From Lutimaribacter salitolerans (GTDB lineage Bacteria > Pseudomonadota > Alphaproteobacteria > Rhodobacterales > Rhodobacteraceae), in contig NZ_JBHUDD010000158.1 in the NCBI RefSeq assembly GCF_042677865.1, positions 28,055 through 92,054 of the forward strand: 64,000 nt of DNA, given 5' to 3'. Positions 52,207 to 60,322 of this stretch are shown here, in pieces. Positions within the stretch are counted from its first letter, which is position 1, and every line of letters begins with the position of its first letter. The position numbers were made by a program, and so were the translations under genes. Under the pieces are notes generated by a model. It saw only the letters and a list, made by a program, of their open reading frames with translations, searched no databases and was not told the origin of the DNA.

Positions 52207-52386
52207 AATAAGAACGCCGTCCCACGCTGGACACGCGCCTTGGAACACAGCCGCTGAACCAGCAGGCGCGCGCCGAAAAAAGCGAACACTGTTCCGCAAC
52301 CCTGCCGCGACAACGTTCCTGCGCATCGCGGCTGATCCCGGCCCGGCCCTCTTTGCAGATCGCATGTCCCGCGCCATACCGGGGGC

Positions 52387-53202
52387 ATGACACAGATGTT
52401 TCCCCTTCCCGCCCATGGCTGGCCCGTTCTGCAACCGGGCTGGGTGTGGCTTGTAGGTGCCGGTCCGGGCGATCCCGGCCTGCTGACGCTGCATGCGCTG
52501 AACGCGCTGCGGCAGGCGGATGTGATCGTGCATGATGCGCTGGTGCCTGACGAGATACTGGCATGGGCCCCGCAGGCGCGGCTGGAGGACATGGGCAAGC
52601 GCGCGGGCAAGACCTCGGCCCGGCAGGACGACATCTGCCACCGGCTGATCGATCTGGCGCGCGCGGGTCAGCGCGTGCTGCGCCTGAAAGGGGGCGATCC
52701 TTATGTGTTCGGACGCGGCGGCGAAGAGGCGCAGGCGCTGATCGCCGCCCATGTGCCGGTGCGCGTGGTGCCGGGCATCACCGCCGGGATCGGCGGGCTG
52801 GCAGCGGCGGGCATCCCGGCCACGCATCGCGATTTCAATCAGTCGGTCAGCTTTGTCACCGGGCATGACCATTCGGGCGCCCTGCCCGCCTCGCTGGACT
52901 GGCGCGCGATCGCGCAAGGAAGCCAGATGCTGGTGATCTACATGGGGCTGCGCCATGCCGAAAAGATCGCGGCACAATTGATCGGTGCAGGCCGCGCCGC
53001 ATCCGAACCCTGCGCCATCATCGCCAATGCCACCCGGCCCGATCAGCAGGTGATCGAAACCACGCTGACGCATCTGGCGCGCGATGCGGCCAATGCCCCT
53101 GCCAGCGCGCCGGTGTTGCTGGTGGTGGGTGAAAACGTCCGGCTGCGCGCGGAACTGGACTGGGCCAGTCAGGTGGCCGCACCAATGATGGCGGCCGAGT
53201 GA
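52387..53202 (+). CDS. cobA: uroporphyrinogen-III C-methyltransferase
   Basis: 271 residues. It transfers two methyl groups from SAM to uroporphyrinogen III to make precorrin-2, for cobalamin or siroheme. Features: VWLVGAGPGDPGLLTLHAL, VIVHDALV, RVLRLKGGDPYVFGRGGEEA and VVPGITAGIGGLAAAGIPATHR, all hallmarks of the CobA/CysG C-terminal domain. The ferrochelatase/dehydrogenase half of CysG is absent. No other cob or nir genes are near. GAACACTGTTC (52284-52294) lies upstream but is not assigned. Confidence 0.95.
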   Translation: MTQMFPLPAHGWPVLQPGWVWLVGAGPGDPGLLTLHALNALRQADVIVHDALVPDEILAWAPQARLEDMGKRAGKTSARQDDICHRLIDLARAGQRVLRLKGGDPYVFGRGGEEAQALIAAHVPVRVVPGITAGIGGLAAAGIPATHRDFNQSVSFVTGHDHSGALPASLDWRAIAQGSQMLVIYMGLRHAEKIAAQLIGAGRAASEPCAIIANATRPDQQVIETTLTHLARDAANAPASAPVLLVVGENVRLRAELDWASQVAAPMMAAE

Positions 53203-53257
53203 CGCCCGCGTGATCCGATTGAGTGGCTGCGCCACGCAGTTTTTGTGAAATGTATAA

Positions 53258-53321
53258 GGGGGCGTTGCCCCCTCTGCGGCTGCGCCGCATTCACCCCCGG
53301 AGTTTTCCGGGCAAGATGAAG
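53258..53321 (+). repeat. three-hairpin intergenic repeat element of Rhodobacteraceae type
   Basis: Three back-to-back hairpins: GGGGGC-GTT-GCCCCC (53258-53272), GCGGC-TGC-GCCGC (53276-53288) and CCCGGA-GTTT-TCCGGG ending near 53311, then GCAAGATGAAG. From memory, elements ending CCCCGGAGTWTTTNNGGCAAGATGAAG recur between genes in many Rhodobacteraceae genomes, usually after a stop codon. It sits 55 bases after cobA and may act as a terminator or transcript stabiliser. Confidence 0.6.
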
Positions 53322-53418
53322 AGGGCCAGGTTGCGGCCATGAGGCCGGTCCGGGCGCAGGCGGGGTTTGATCATATTCAATCTTGCGCAGGCGCGACCCC
53401 CGGTCTAGCACTTGGCGC

Positions 53419-54642
53419 ATGACCGATATTGCCCAATCCCAGACCGACGACAGCCGCGCCAAGCGCAACGTGGTGATCCTTGTATTGGCGCAGGCCATCC
53501 TTGGCTCGCAGATGCCGATGATATTCACCATCGGCGGTCTGGCCGGGCAGTCGCTGGCGTCAAACCCGTGCTGGGCGACCCTGCCGATCTCGCTGATCGT
53601 GCTGGGGTCGATGCTGGCGGCCACGCCGGTGTCGATGCTGATGCAGAAATGGGGGCGCGGGCCGGGGTTCATGATCGGCACGCTGTTCGGAGCCATCGGC
53701 GGCGCGATCGGGGCGGCGGGGCTGTACTATGCCTCGTTCGAGCTGTTCTGTCTGGGATCGCTGTTTACCGGCGTCTACATGTCGAACCAGGGGTTTTACC
53801 GCTTTGCCGCCGCCGACACGGCGTCGGACGCGTTCCGGCCCAAGGCGATTTCCTATGTCATGGCGGGGGGGCTGATTTCGGCGCTGATCGGGCCGATGCT
53901 GGTCAAGGTCACCGCCGAGTCGATGGTCATCCCCTTCATGGGCACCTATCTGGCGGTGATCGTGGTAAATCTGGTCGGGTCGGGGCTTTTCTTGTTTCTG
54001 GACATCCCCCGTCCCAAGCCGCCCGCCCATGACGCGCCTTTGGGACGCACGCGGCGCGAGCTGCTGAAGGACCCGCGCATCGCCGTGGCCGTGATCTGCG
54101 CCACGGTGTCCTATGCGCTGATGAACCTGGTGATGACCTCAAGCCCGCTGGCGGTCGTTGGCTGTGGTTTTGAGACCGCCGATGCCGCCAACGTGGTGTC
54201 GGCCCATGTGATCGCCATGTATGCGCCCAGCTTCTTCACCGGGCACCTGATCGCGCGTTTCGGGGTCGAGCGGATCGTGGGGCTGGGCCTGATCATCCTT
54301 GCCGGGGCGGGTGCCGTGGCGATGATGGGGGTCGAGCTGGAACATTTCTTTGTCGCGCTGATCCTGCTGGGCGTCGGCTGGAACTTTGGCTTCATCGGCG
54401 CGACCACGATGCTGGCGGGCAGCCATGCGCCGCATGAACGCGGACGTATGCAGGGCCTGAACGACCTGATCGTGTTCGGCGGTGTGACGGCGGCCTCGTT
54501 CTCGTCGGGCGGTTTGATGAACTGCTCGGGCGGGTCCGCACAGGAGGGATGGATCGCGGTGAACCTTGCGATGGCACCTTTCCTTGTGCTGGCGGGTGGC
54601 GCGTTGATCTGGTTGCTGATGCGCCCGCGCGAGGCTGTCTGA
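53419..54642 (+). CDS. MFS transporter
   Basis: 407 residues from ATG 53419, with about 12 membrane helices beginning at residue 18. The 2-3 loop MQKWGRGPGFMIG and 8-9 loop IARFGVERIVG are typical. The protein has an extended cytosolic loop PRPKPPAHDAPLGRTRRELLKDP at the midpoint. Relatives are annotated as YjiJ- or nitrate/sugar-like MFS permeases; substrate unknown. The frame is open 12 codons earlier but without a good start. It is convergent with the condensing-enzyme gene 28 bases away. Confidence 0.87.
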   Translation: MTDIAQSQTDDSRAKRNVVILVLAQAILGSQMPMIFTIGGLAGQSLASNPCWATLPISLIVLGSMLAATPVSMLMQKWGRGPGFMIGTLFGAIGGAIGAAGLYYASFELFCLGSLFTGVYMSNQGFYRFAAADTASDAFRPKAISYVMAGGLISALIGPMLVKVTAESMVIPFMGTYLAVIVVNLVGSGLFLFLDIPRPKPPAHDAPLGRTRRELLKDPRIAVAVICATVSYALMNLVMTSSPLAVVGCGFETADAANVVSAHVIAMYAPSFFTGHLIARFGVERIVGLGLIILAGAGAVAMMGVELEHFFVALILLGVGWNFGFIGATTMLAGSHAPHERGRMQGLNDLIVFGGVTAASFSSGGLMNCSGGSAQEGWIAVNLAMAPFLVLAGGALIWLLMRPREAV

Positions 54643-54670
54643 GGGCGCGCTCCGCCCCACCTGCGAAATG

Positions 54671-55879
54671 TCAGACGCGGCGCAGGGCGATCACCGCGTT
54701 CAGACCGCCAAAGGCAAATGCGTTGGACAGGGCCACCTCGACCTTGGCCTCGCGGGCCTCGTTCGGCACCACGTCAAGCGCGCATTCGGGGTCGAATTCC
54801 TCGTACCCGATTGTGGGCGCAATCACCCTGTCGCGCACGGCCATGATGCAGGCCAGCAGTTCCACCGCCCCGGTGCCGCCGATCAGGTGGCCGTGCATGG
54901 ATTTGGTGGACGATATCATCAGCTTGTCGGCATGTTGCCCGAACACATCGGCCACCGCCGCGCATTCGGTCTTGTCATTGGCCGCCGTGCCGGTGCCATG
55001 GGCGTTGATGTAGCATACATCCTCGGGGTTCAGCCGCGCGTCGCGCAGCGCACCCGAGATGGCCCGTGCGGCCCCCTGTTTCGACGGCATCACGATGTCG
55101 GACGCATCCGATGACATGGCAAAGCCCACGACCTCGGCCAGAATCTCGGCGCCGCGGGCGCGGGCGTGCTCGTAATCCTCGAACACGAAGATGCCGGCGC
55201 CTTCGCCCTGCACCATGCCGTTGCGGTTGGCGCTGAAGGGGCGACAGGCGTCCTTGGACATCACCCGCAGCCCTTCCCAGGCCTTGACCCCGCCGAAACA
55301 CAGCATGGATTCCGACCCGCCGGTGACCATCGCCGGGGCCATGCCGCTGCGCACCATCTGGAAGGCCTGCGCCATCGCATGGTTGGACGACGCACAGGCC
55401 GTCGAGACGGTGAAGGACGGGCCTTTGAGGTTGTATTCCATGCTGATGTGCGAGCAGGCGGCGTTGTTCATCAGCTTGGGCACCACGAAGGGGTGAACGC
55501 GGTTCTTGCCCTCTTCGTACACGGCGCGGTAATTGTCGTCCCAGGTGCTGACACCGCCACCGGCTGTGCCCAGCACGACGCCTGATCGTGCAGCCAGTTC
55601 GCCGGTGAATTCCAGCCCTGACTGCATCACCGCCTCTTTCGCGGCGACCAGCGTGAATTGGGTGAACCGGTCATAAAGCGTCATCTGCTGGCGGTTGAAG
55701 CGGCCTTCGGTCTCGAACCCCTTGACCTGCCCGCCGATCGAGATCGACAGACGCTCGACGTCGCGAAACTCCAGCGGGCCGATGCCGCAGCGGCCTTCGC
55801 GCATCGCCTCCAGCGTTTCGGACACGTCATGGCCAAGCGCGTTGATCGTGCCCGCGCCCGTGATGACGACACGCTTCAT
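54671..55879 (-). CDS. beta-ketoacyl-ACP synthase (FabF/FabB-like)
   Basis: 402 residues, condensing enzyme of fatty acid elongation. The catalytic triad is C162 in STACASSNHA, H294 in INAHGTGT and H331 in KSMHGHLIGG, where the usual KSMTGH has His in place of Thr. The thiolase-fold halves and the C-terminal NAFAFGGLNA are intact. It overlaps the acyl carrier protein gene by 4 bases (ATGA), and lpxD is upstream of both. This implies a special acyl chain, probably for lipid A, instead of bulk fatty acid synthesis, which usually uses fabF with acpP. Confidence 0.9.
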   Translation of the reverse strand: MKRVVITGAGTINALGHDVSETLEAMREGRCGIGPLEFRDVERLSISIGGQVKGFETEGRFNRQQMTLYDRFTQFTLVAAKEAVMQSGLEFTGELAARSGVVLGTAGGGVSTWDDNYRAVYEEGKNRVHPFVVPKLMNNAACSHISMEYNLKGPSFTVSTACASSNHAMAQAFQMVRSGMAPAMVTGGSESMLCFGGVKAWEGLRVMSKDACRPFSANRNGMVQGEGAGIFVFEDYEHARARGAEILAEVVGFAMSSDASDIVMPSKQGAARAISGALRDARLNPEDVCYINAHGTGTAANDKTECAAVADVFGQHADKLMISSTKSMHGHLIGGTGAVELLACIMAVRDRVIAPTIGYEEFDPECALDVVPNEAREAKVEVALSNAFAFGGLNAVIALRRV

Positions 55880-56136
55880 TTCTTTTGCTCGGCCACAAGC
55901 CGTTCGACACCCTCGACGATCCTGGCGACGGACGAGATGTCGAAATCGCTTTGGTCGGGTTCATTCGCGTTGAAGGGCACGGTGATGTCAAAGGCCTCTT
56001 CGATCGCAAAGATCGATTCCACCAAGCCAAGGCTGTCGATGCCCAGATCCTCAAGCGTGCTGTCCATCGTCACGTCAGATGGTTCCAGAACCGCCTGTTC
56101 GGCGATGATCGCGATCACCTTGTCCTTGACATCCAT
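55876..56136 (-). CDS. acyl carrier protein (dedicated, lpxD-linked)
   Basis: 86 residues, acidic, helical. The phosphopantetheine site is S35 in LGIDSLGLVE, with LEDLGIDSLG matching the carrier-protein consensus. It is longer than AcpP at the C-terminus (SSVARIVEGVERLVAEQKK). The middle (NANEPDQSDFDIS) differs from bulk AcpP, and position between lpxD and a condensing enzyme suggests it carries the hydroxyacyl or long-chain group used for lipid A. AcpXL of rhizobia is a parallel case, though it is not clearly the same protein. Confidence 0.9.
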   Translation of the reverse strand: MDVKDKVIAIIAEQAVLEPSDVTMDSTLEDLGIDSLGLVESIFAIEEAFDITVPFNANEPDQSDFDISSVARIVEGVERLVAEQKK

Positions 56137-56166
56137 GCCCGGGCCTCCTGCTTGTCTGGCGCTGAC

Positions 56167-57258
56167 TTAGTCACTCTGCCGCGCTTTGAAAACCGCTTTC
56201 TGCAAGGCCGCAACGTCGCGGAACAGACGCGGCAACCGGCGCAATGCCTTGTAGCTTTCGATGTGGCTGGCCATCTTCATGGCCGGATAGCCCAGCATGA
56301 CCCGCCCGGCAGGCACATTGGCCAGCACCTTGGTGGCCCCGCCGGTGATCACGTTGTCACCGATGAACAGGTTGTCGGACACGCCGGTCTGGCCACCCAG
56401 CACCACGTTGTTGCCGATCCGGGTCGAGCCGGCCACCCCCACCTGCGCGCAGATCAGGCAGTCGTTCCCGATGGCCACGTTATGACCGATCTGGGCCAGG
56501 TTGTCGAATTTCACGCCGTTGCCAATCACCGTGTCGCGCACGGTGCCGCGGTCGATGCAACTGTTGGCGCCCAGTTCGACATCGTCACCGATGGTCACGC
56601 CCCCCAAACTGTGGATGCGGGCATAGGATTGCGCAGACGTTTCGCCCTGCTCGCCAAGGGTGTCGCGCACCCGTTCCACGCTGCTTTCCTCGGGCGTGAC
56701 AAAGGAAAACCCATCGCCGCCCACAACCGCGCCGGGCTGCGCGATGAACCGCGCACCAATCACCACACGCGCGCCGATGCGCACGCCCTCGCGCAGGTAA
56801 GCGCCCGCACCCAGCACCGCATCGGCACCGATGAAACACTGCGGGCCGATCACCGCGCTGTCACCGATCTGCGCGCGCGGGCCGATCACCGTCAGGGCAC
56901 CGACGCTGACATCCTTTTCAAGCCGTGCTGCAGGGTCGATCACGGCCGAAGGGTGAATGCCCGGCACAAACCCCTGCCCCGGGTCCATCATCGCCGACAG
57001 CCCCGCCATGGCATAGCGCGGGCGCGGTGCGATGATGGCCGCCGACAGCCCCAGCGCCTGCCAGTCCGCGCCGTCCCAGATCAGGGCGGCACGCGCCTGC
57101 CCCTGTGCCAGACCGGCGGCAAATTCCGGCTTCATCGCAAGGGCCAGATCACCCGGGCCGGCCGACGCGGGTTCGGCCACGCCGGTGACGACCAAACCGG
57201 TGTCACCAAGGGCGGTGGCCCCCAGTGCGGTGGCAATCTGCTGAACTGTATGGCTCAT
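56167..57258 (-). CDS. lpxD: UDP-3-O-(3-hydroxyacyl)glucosamine N-acyltransferase
   Basis: 363 residues. An N-terminal uridine-binding domain (1-110) precedes a left-handed beta-helix of hexapeptide repeats (about 115-320), for example AVLGAGAYLREGVRIGARV and DLAQIGHNVAIGNDCLI, where the His of QIGHN is the catalytic base. A C-terminal helix follows. It adds the second 3-hydroxyacyl chain in lipid A synthesis from an acyl-ACP. The acyl carrier protein gene lies 30 bases downstream. Neither bamA, fabZ nor lpxA is adjacent, unlike the common order. Confidence 0.96.
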   Translation of the reverse strand: MSHTVQQIATALGATALGDTGLVVTGVAEPASAGPGDLALAMKPEFAAGLAQGQARAALIWDGADWQALGLSAAIIAPRPRYAMAGLSAMMDPGQGFVPGIHPSAVIDPAARLEKDVSVGALTVIGPRAQIGDSAVIGPQCFIGADAVLGAGAYLREGVRIGARVVIGARFIAQPGAVVGGDGFSFVTPEESSVERVRDTLGEQGETSAQSYARIHSLGGVTIGDDVELGANSCIDRGTVRDTVIGNGVKFDNLAQIGHNVAIGNDCLICAQVGVAGSTRIGNNVVLGGQTGVSDNLFIGDNVITGGATKVLANVPAGRVMLGYPAMKMASHIESYKALRRLPRLFRDVAALQKAVFKARQSD

Positions 57259-57287
57259 GTCCGCCCCCGAAAAACCCGGGGCCAGAC

Positions 57288-58898
57288 TTAGCTTTGATCG
57301 GCGCGCAACGCCACCCCTGCCTGCGACAGCGCGGCCCAGATCCGCGCATCGCGGCCATAGACATCGCGGCGATACTGCATGTGACCCTTGGCCCGGGTGA
57401 AGGCGGTGCGATAGATCAGGTGCACCGGCACGGGCTCGTCCAGGTTCACGCGGGTCTGTCGCCCGGATTGCAGGATCGTCTGGAAAAAGGTGACCGGGTC
57501 GGCCTCTTGCCGCTCCAGCAGGGCATAGGCGAAATCATAGGGCTGGTGCAGCCGGACACAGCCGCTGGAGTACGCGCGCGTTTCACGCTGGAACAGGTTC
57601 TTCTCGGGCGTGTCATGCAGGTAGATCGCGTATTTGTTGGGAAACATGAACTTGACCGTGCCCAACGCGTTGTTGCGGCTGGGCGGCTGGCGCAGGTTGA
57701 ACGGAAAGGACCGCGCGGTATAGCGCGAGAAATTGACCTGACCGCGCGGCACGATGCGACCGCGCGAATCCACCACCTGCAGATGCGACAGAGCGTTGGG
57801 ATTGCGCTGCAACGCGGGCAGGTAGTCGCGCTGGATGATCCCGCGCGGCACGGTCCAGTCCGGGTTGATCTCCATGTACTGCATCATGTCCGAAAATTCG
57901 GGCGTGCGCTTGTCGGGGTTGACCGCCCCGATCACCGACCGGGTTTCAAAAGTCACCGCATCGTCATCGATGACCTTGGCCGAAAAGTCGGTCAGGTTGA
58001 CCAGAATATGCCGCTTGCCGCGCTCCATGTTCAGCCAGCGTTCGCGCTCCAGCGCCACAAGAACGGACTTGAGCCGCTCGGCGGGATCGATGTTGAGCTG
58101 TTCGATGGTGCCCGCCCCGGCCACGCCGTCATCTTCCAGCCCGTGCGCCTGCTGAAACCGCTGAACGGCTGACTGGATCTGCGCATCATAGGTCTGTGTG
58201 GCCGACCGGGGCATGAAGCCCATGGCGATCAGACGGTTGCGCAAAGCCACGACCGAATTGCCCTTGGCACCCGGCTTCATGGCGGCGTCTGGCACCCGCG
58301 CGCCCCAACCACCCGCGATGACCAGATTTTCAAGACGCTTCTTTTCCTTCAACAACCGCGCATATTCGTTGGTCTGCGGCGGCAGCGTGCGAAAGAACCC
58401 CTGAGGCGAGGATTTGCCAAGGTTTGTCAGGTAGGATTGGCGGTCACGATAGGGAATTTCGCGCACGATACCGCTGTCAACGCGCGACGGGGTCAGCATC
58501 CCGGTCTGCACATCGCGGGCGTATTGCAGGAATACGCGGCTCAGCGTCACCTCGATCTCGCCGCGGGCCTTGAGTGTGCGGGCAGCCTCCATCTGCGCGA
58601 TCAGCCCGCCCACGTCATAGCGACTGGCGGGCAGGCCGTGATCTGGCGCATCCGACAGTGCCGCGATCAGCGCCTGCCGCTTGGCCTGCGCATTTGCTGC
58701 CGTCCAGAACGGTTTGTAATCGCGCGCCTGGAAAAAGGCCGCGATGTCCTCATCCTTGGCCGCAGCCCCTGCCACAGCCTGCTTGAAGGCGGTCATCTGC
58801 TGCGCCGCCGCAGGCATGGCCATCACGATGGTCAGAAAAAGCGACAAAACGACAGCCATCGACCGGAAGTTTCCGCGAAGGGTCGGGTAAATCGGCAT
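57288..58898 (-). CDS. L,D-transpeptidase (YkuD domain, YcbB-like)
   Basis: 536 residues from ATG 58898, chosen because GAGGAA lies 6 bases upstream. A signal peptide (about 8-33, VVLSLFLTIVMAMPAAAQQ) is followed by an N-terminal domain, a peptidoglycan-binding helical domain (about 205-260) and the YkuD catalytic domain, with the nucleophile Cys in SSGCVRLHQPYDFAY and the conserved His in IYLHDTPEK. It forms 3-3 crosslinks in periplasmic peptidoglycan. The gene is divergent from the M15-like peptidase. Confidence 0.93.
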   Translation of the reverse strand: MPIYPTLRGNFRSMAVVLSLFLTIVMAMPAAAQQMTAFKQAVAGAAAKDEDIAAFFQARDYKPFWTAANAQAKRQALIAALSDAPDHGLPASRYDVGGLIAQMEAARTLKARGEIEVTLSRVFLQYARDVQTGMLTPSRVDSGIVREIPYRDRQSYLTNLGKSSPQGFFRTLPPQTNEYARLLKEKKRLENLVIAGGWGARVPDAAMKPGAKGNSVVALRNRLIAMGFMPRSATQTYDAQIQSAVQRFQQAHGLEDDGVAGAGTIEQLNIDPAERLKSVLVALERERWLNMERGKRHILVNLTDFSAKVIDDDAVTFETRSVIGAVNPDKRTPEFSDMMQYMEINPDWTVPRGIIQRDYLPALQRNPNALSHLQVVDSRGRIVPRGQVNFSRYTARSFPFNLRQPPSRNNALGTVKFMFPNKYAIYLHDTPEKNLFQRETRAYSSGCVRLHQPYDFAYALLERQEADPVTFFQTILQSGRQTRVNLDEPVPVHLIYRTAFTRAKGHMQYRRDVYGRDARIWAALSQAGVALRADQS

Positions 58899-59222
58899 TG
58901 TATTCCTCGTCATAAATGTCTGTCACAGAAGCAAGAACCCCGAGTCTTGCGGTTTCGCAAGGCCCATGTCCATTCACATTTGATACATCACGCCACCTCG
59001 CATCCGGGTGATGCGCGCGCGCCGCGCCTTCGGCGCAAATCGGGCACAGCCGTCGGAGTTTGCGCAGATTATTGCCGAAAACTCTTGATATATTGCATTG
59101 GATTGAATCCTCGCTTGGTCACGGAATCGAGTTGTGCAATAACGCAAGTGCATCTGGGGATGAGATGGCAGGGCCGTGCAACGACACGGCCATAATAGGT
59201 AAGCGACGGGACGGCGCTGAAC
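58899..59222. promoter_or_regulatory. 324-base divergent intergenic region between two cell-wall genes
   Basis: No gene is seen. It contains inverted repeats CATCAC/GTGATG (58986-59013), GCGCC-TTC-GGCGC (59024-59036) and GGCCGTG/CACGGCC (59172-59191). The last lies 32 bases before the M15-like start and would form a hairpin in its leader. AT-rich patches near 59080-59100 (CTTGATATATTG) are candidate promoter sites for the rightward gene. Confidence 0.45.
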
Positions 59223-59792
59223 ATGACGGAACAACGTGGCACGGGTTTCACCCGACGGGCACTTTTGGGTGCATTCGCAGCAACAACGCTGGTAGCGGCA
59301 CCAACATTCTCCAACGCAGCAGGATTTCTTCGCGGTGCCGGTGATATCCGCCGGCTGAAGATGTATAACGGCCGCACGGGTGAGCGCCTTGACATGATCT
59401 ACTGGATCGAAGGTGATTACATCGCGGACGCGGTGAAGGAAGTGAATTTCTTCATGCGTGACTGGCGCAACAACAAGGTCATGAACATTGATCTGCGCAC
59501 CATCGACATCATGACCGCAGCGCACAATCTGCTCGATGTCAACGAACCCTACATGCTTTTGTCGGGCTATCGCAGCCCTGAAACCAATGCGATGCTGCGC
59601 AGCCGGTCCTCTGGCGTGGCCAAGAACTCCCGGCACCTGCGCGGAGAGGCCGCCGATCTTCGCCTCGGCTCCCGCTCGGTCCAGCAGATGGCGCGCGCCG
59701 CAGCCGCCTGTCGGGCTGGTGGAGTGGGCCGGTACTCGCGGTCGAATTTTGTGCATATGGATTGTGGCCCGGTGCGCGTCTGGGGCAGTTGA
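59223..59792 (+). CDS. M15-like (DUF882) peptidoglycan peptidase with Tat-type signal
   Basis: 189 residues. The N-terminus GFTRRALLGAFAATTLVA is a twin-arginine type signal, so the protein is likely exported folded. The mature part is a DUF882/M15A domain: GYRSPETN, H138 and D145 in SRHLRGEAADLR, and H178 in FVHMDCGP, the zinc ligands of D,D-carboxypeptidases and endopeptidases of this group. It pairs with the divergent L,D-transpeptidase, which uses the tetrapeptides such enzymes produce. A terminator with a UUCG tetraloop closes the gene. Confidence 0.92.
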   Translation: MTEQRGTGFTRRALLGAFAATTLVAAPTFSNAAGFLRGAGDIRRLKMYNGRTGERLDMIYWIEGDYIADAVKEVNFFMRDWRNNKVMNIDLRTIDIMTAAHNLLDVNEPYMLLSGYRSPETNAMLRSRSSGVAKNSRHLRGEAADLRLGSRSVQQMARAAAACRAGGVGRYSRSNFVHMDCGPVRVWGS

Positions 59793-59816
59793 GCCTGCAA
59801 TCATAAAGGCCGTCCA

Positions 59817-59844
59817 AGCCGCCCTTCGGGGCGGCTTTCTTTTT
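59817..59844 (+). terminator. intrinsic terminator with TTCG tetraloop
   Basis: AGCCGCCC-TTCG-GGGCGGCT is a perfect 8-bp stem with a stable tetraloop followed by TTCTTTTT, 25 bases past the M15-like stop. The following 255 bases to 60100 hold no gene I can support, only a hairpin CCCGGTC/GACCGGG at 60071-60092. Confidence 0.88.
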
Positions 59845-60099
59845 GTTGGCACCAAAATCCGCCCGATCATCCCCTTTGTCGAGAGTGGGTCGGCAGGTGG
59901 TACCTCGGTATAGGCATGACTTCGGCGAGTGGTGGGATGACGCCGAAGCCGCCTGACCGGGCTGACGCCCTTTTGCCCACACACCGCGCTGCTGATGGAT
60001 ATCAACGGGGACGATTCTTGCGCGGTCTTCTGGCACGATATCGGGCGTGGCCGGTTCAAGGACAGATTTTCCCGGTCGGGGACGCGACCGGGAAAGCGA

Positions 60100-60240
60100 T
60101 CAGTCCTGCGCATCCTGAGACGCTTCCGAAATTGCCTGGCCGGTGCTCTGGATGTCCTCTCCTGCGCCATCGACTGTCTCGCAGGCGGCGAGGAACCCCA
60201 GGGCAAGCAGGGAAATGATGGAATTGCGTGTGCGTCTCAT
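60100..60240 (-). CDS. entericidin-like lipoprotein
   Basis: 46 residues from ATG 60240 to TGA at 60100-60102. MRRTRNSIISLLALGFLAAC has a lipobox LAAC, so Cys20 is lipidated. The mature peptide ETVDGAGEDIQSTGQAISEA has the small Gly/Ser/acidic pattern of EcnA/EcnB entericidins. These are tiny outer-membrane-associated lipoproteins linked to stress and stationary-phase lysis in enterics. A perfect EcfG-type promoter lies upstream. A hairpin at 60071-60092 follows the stop. Confidence 0.85.
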   Translation of the reverse strand: MRRTRNSIISLLALGFLAACETVDGAGEDIQSTGQAISEASQDAQD

Positions 60241-60272
60241 TGCGATCTCCGGTTGAGGTCATGTACCGGGTC

Positions 60273-60297
60273 AACGCCGCAAGGCGGCGATTGTTCC
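60273..60297 (-). promoter_or_regulatory. EcfG (general stress) promoter of the entericidin gene
   Basis: On the minus strand, GGAAC (60297-60293), 16 bases, CGTT (60276-60273), 33 bases before the entericidin ATG. This exactly matches the alphaproteobacterial EcfG promoter consensus GGAAC-N16/17-CGTT. The spacer contains the palindrome GCCGC-CTT-GCGGC. Confidence 0.85.
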
Positions 60298-60322
60298 CCA
60301 CCAAACGCATAATTTCACAGGA

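Noticed and set aside
52283..52296. CGAACACTGTTCCG before cobA, resembling the Gram-positive SOS box
   Set aside because: One base shorter than that consensus and not the alphaproteobacterial GTTC-N7-GTTC form; cobA is not an SOS gene. Probably a chance palindrome.
52207..52386. GGAAC motifs before cobA as EcfG promoters
   Set aside because: Neither strand has CGTT or GTT at 16 to 17 bases from GGAAC.
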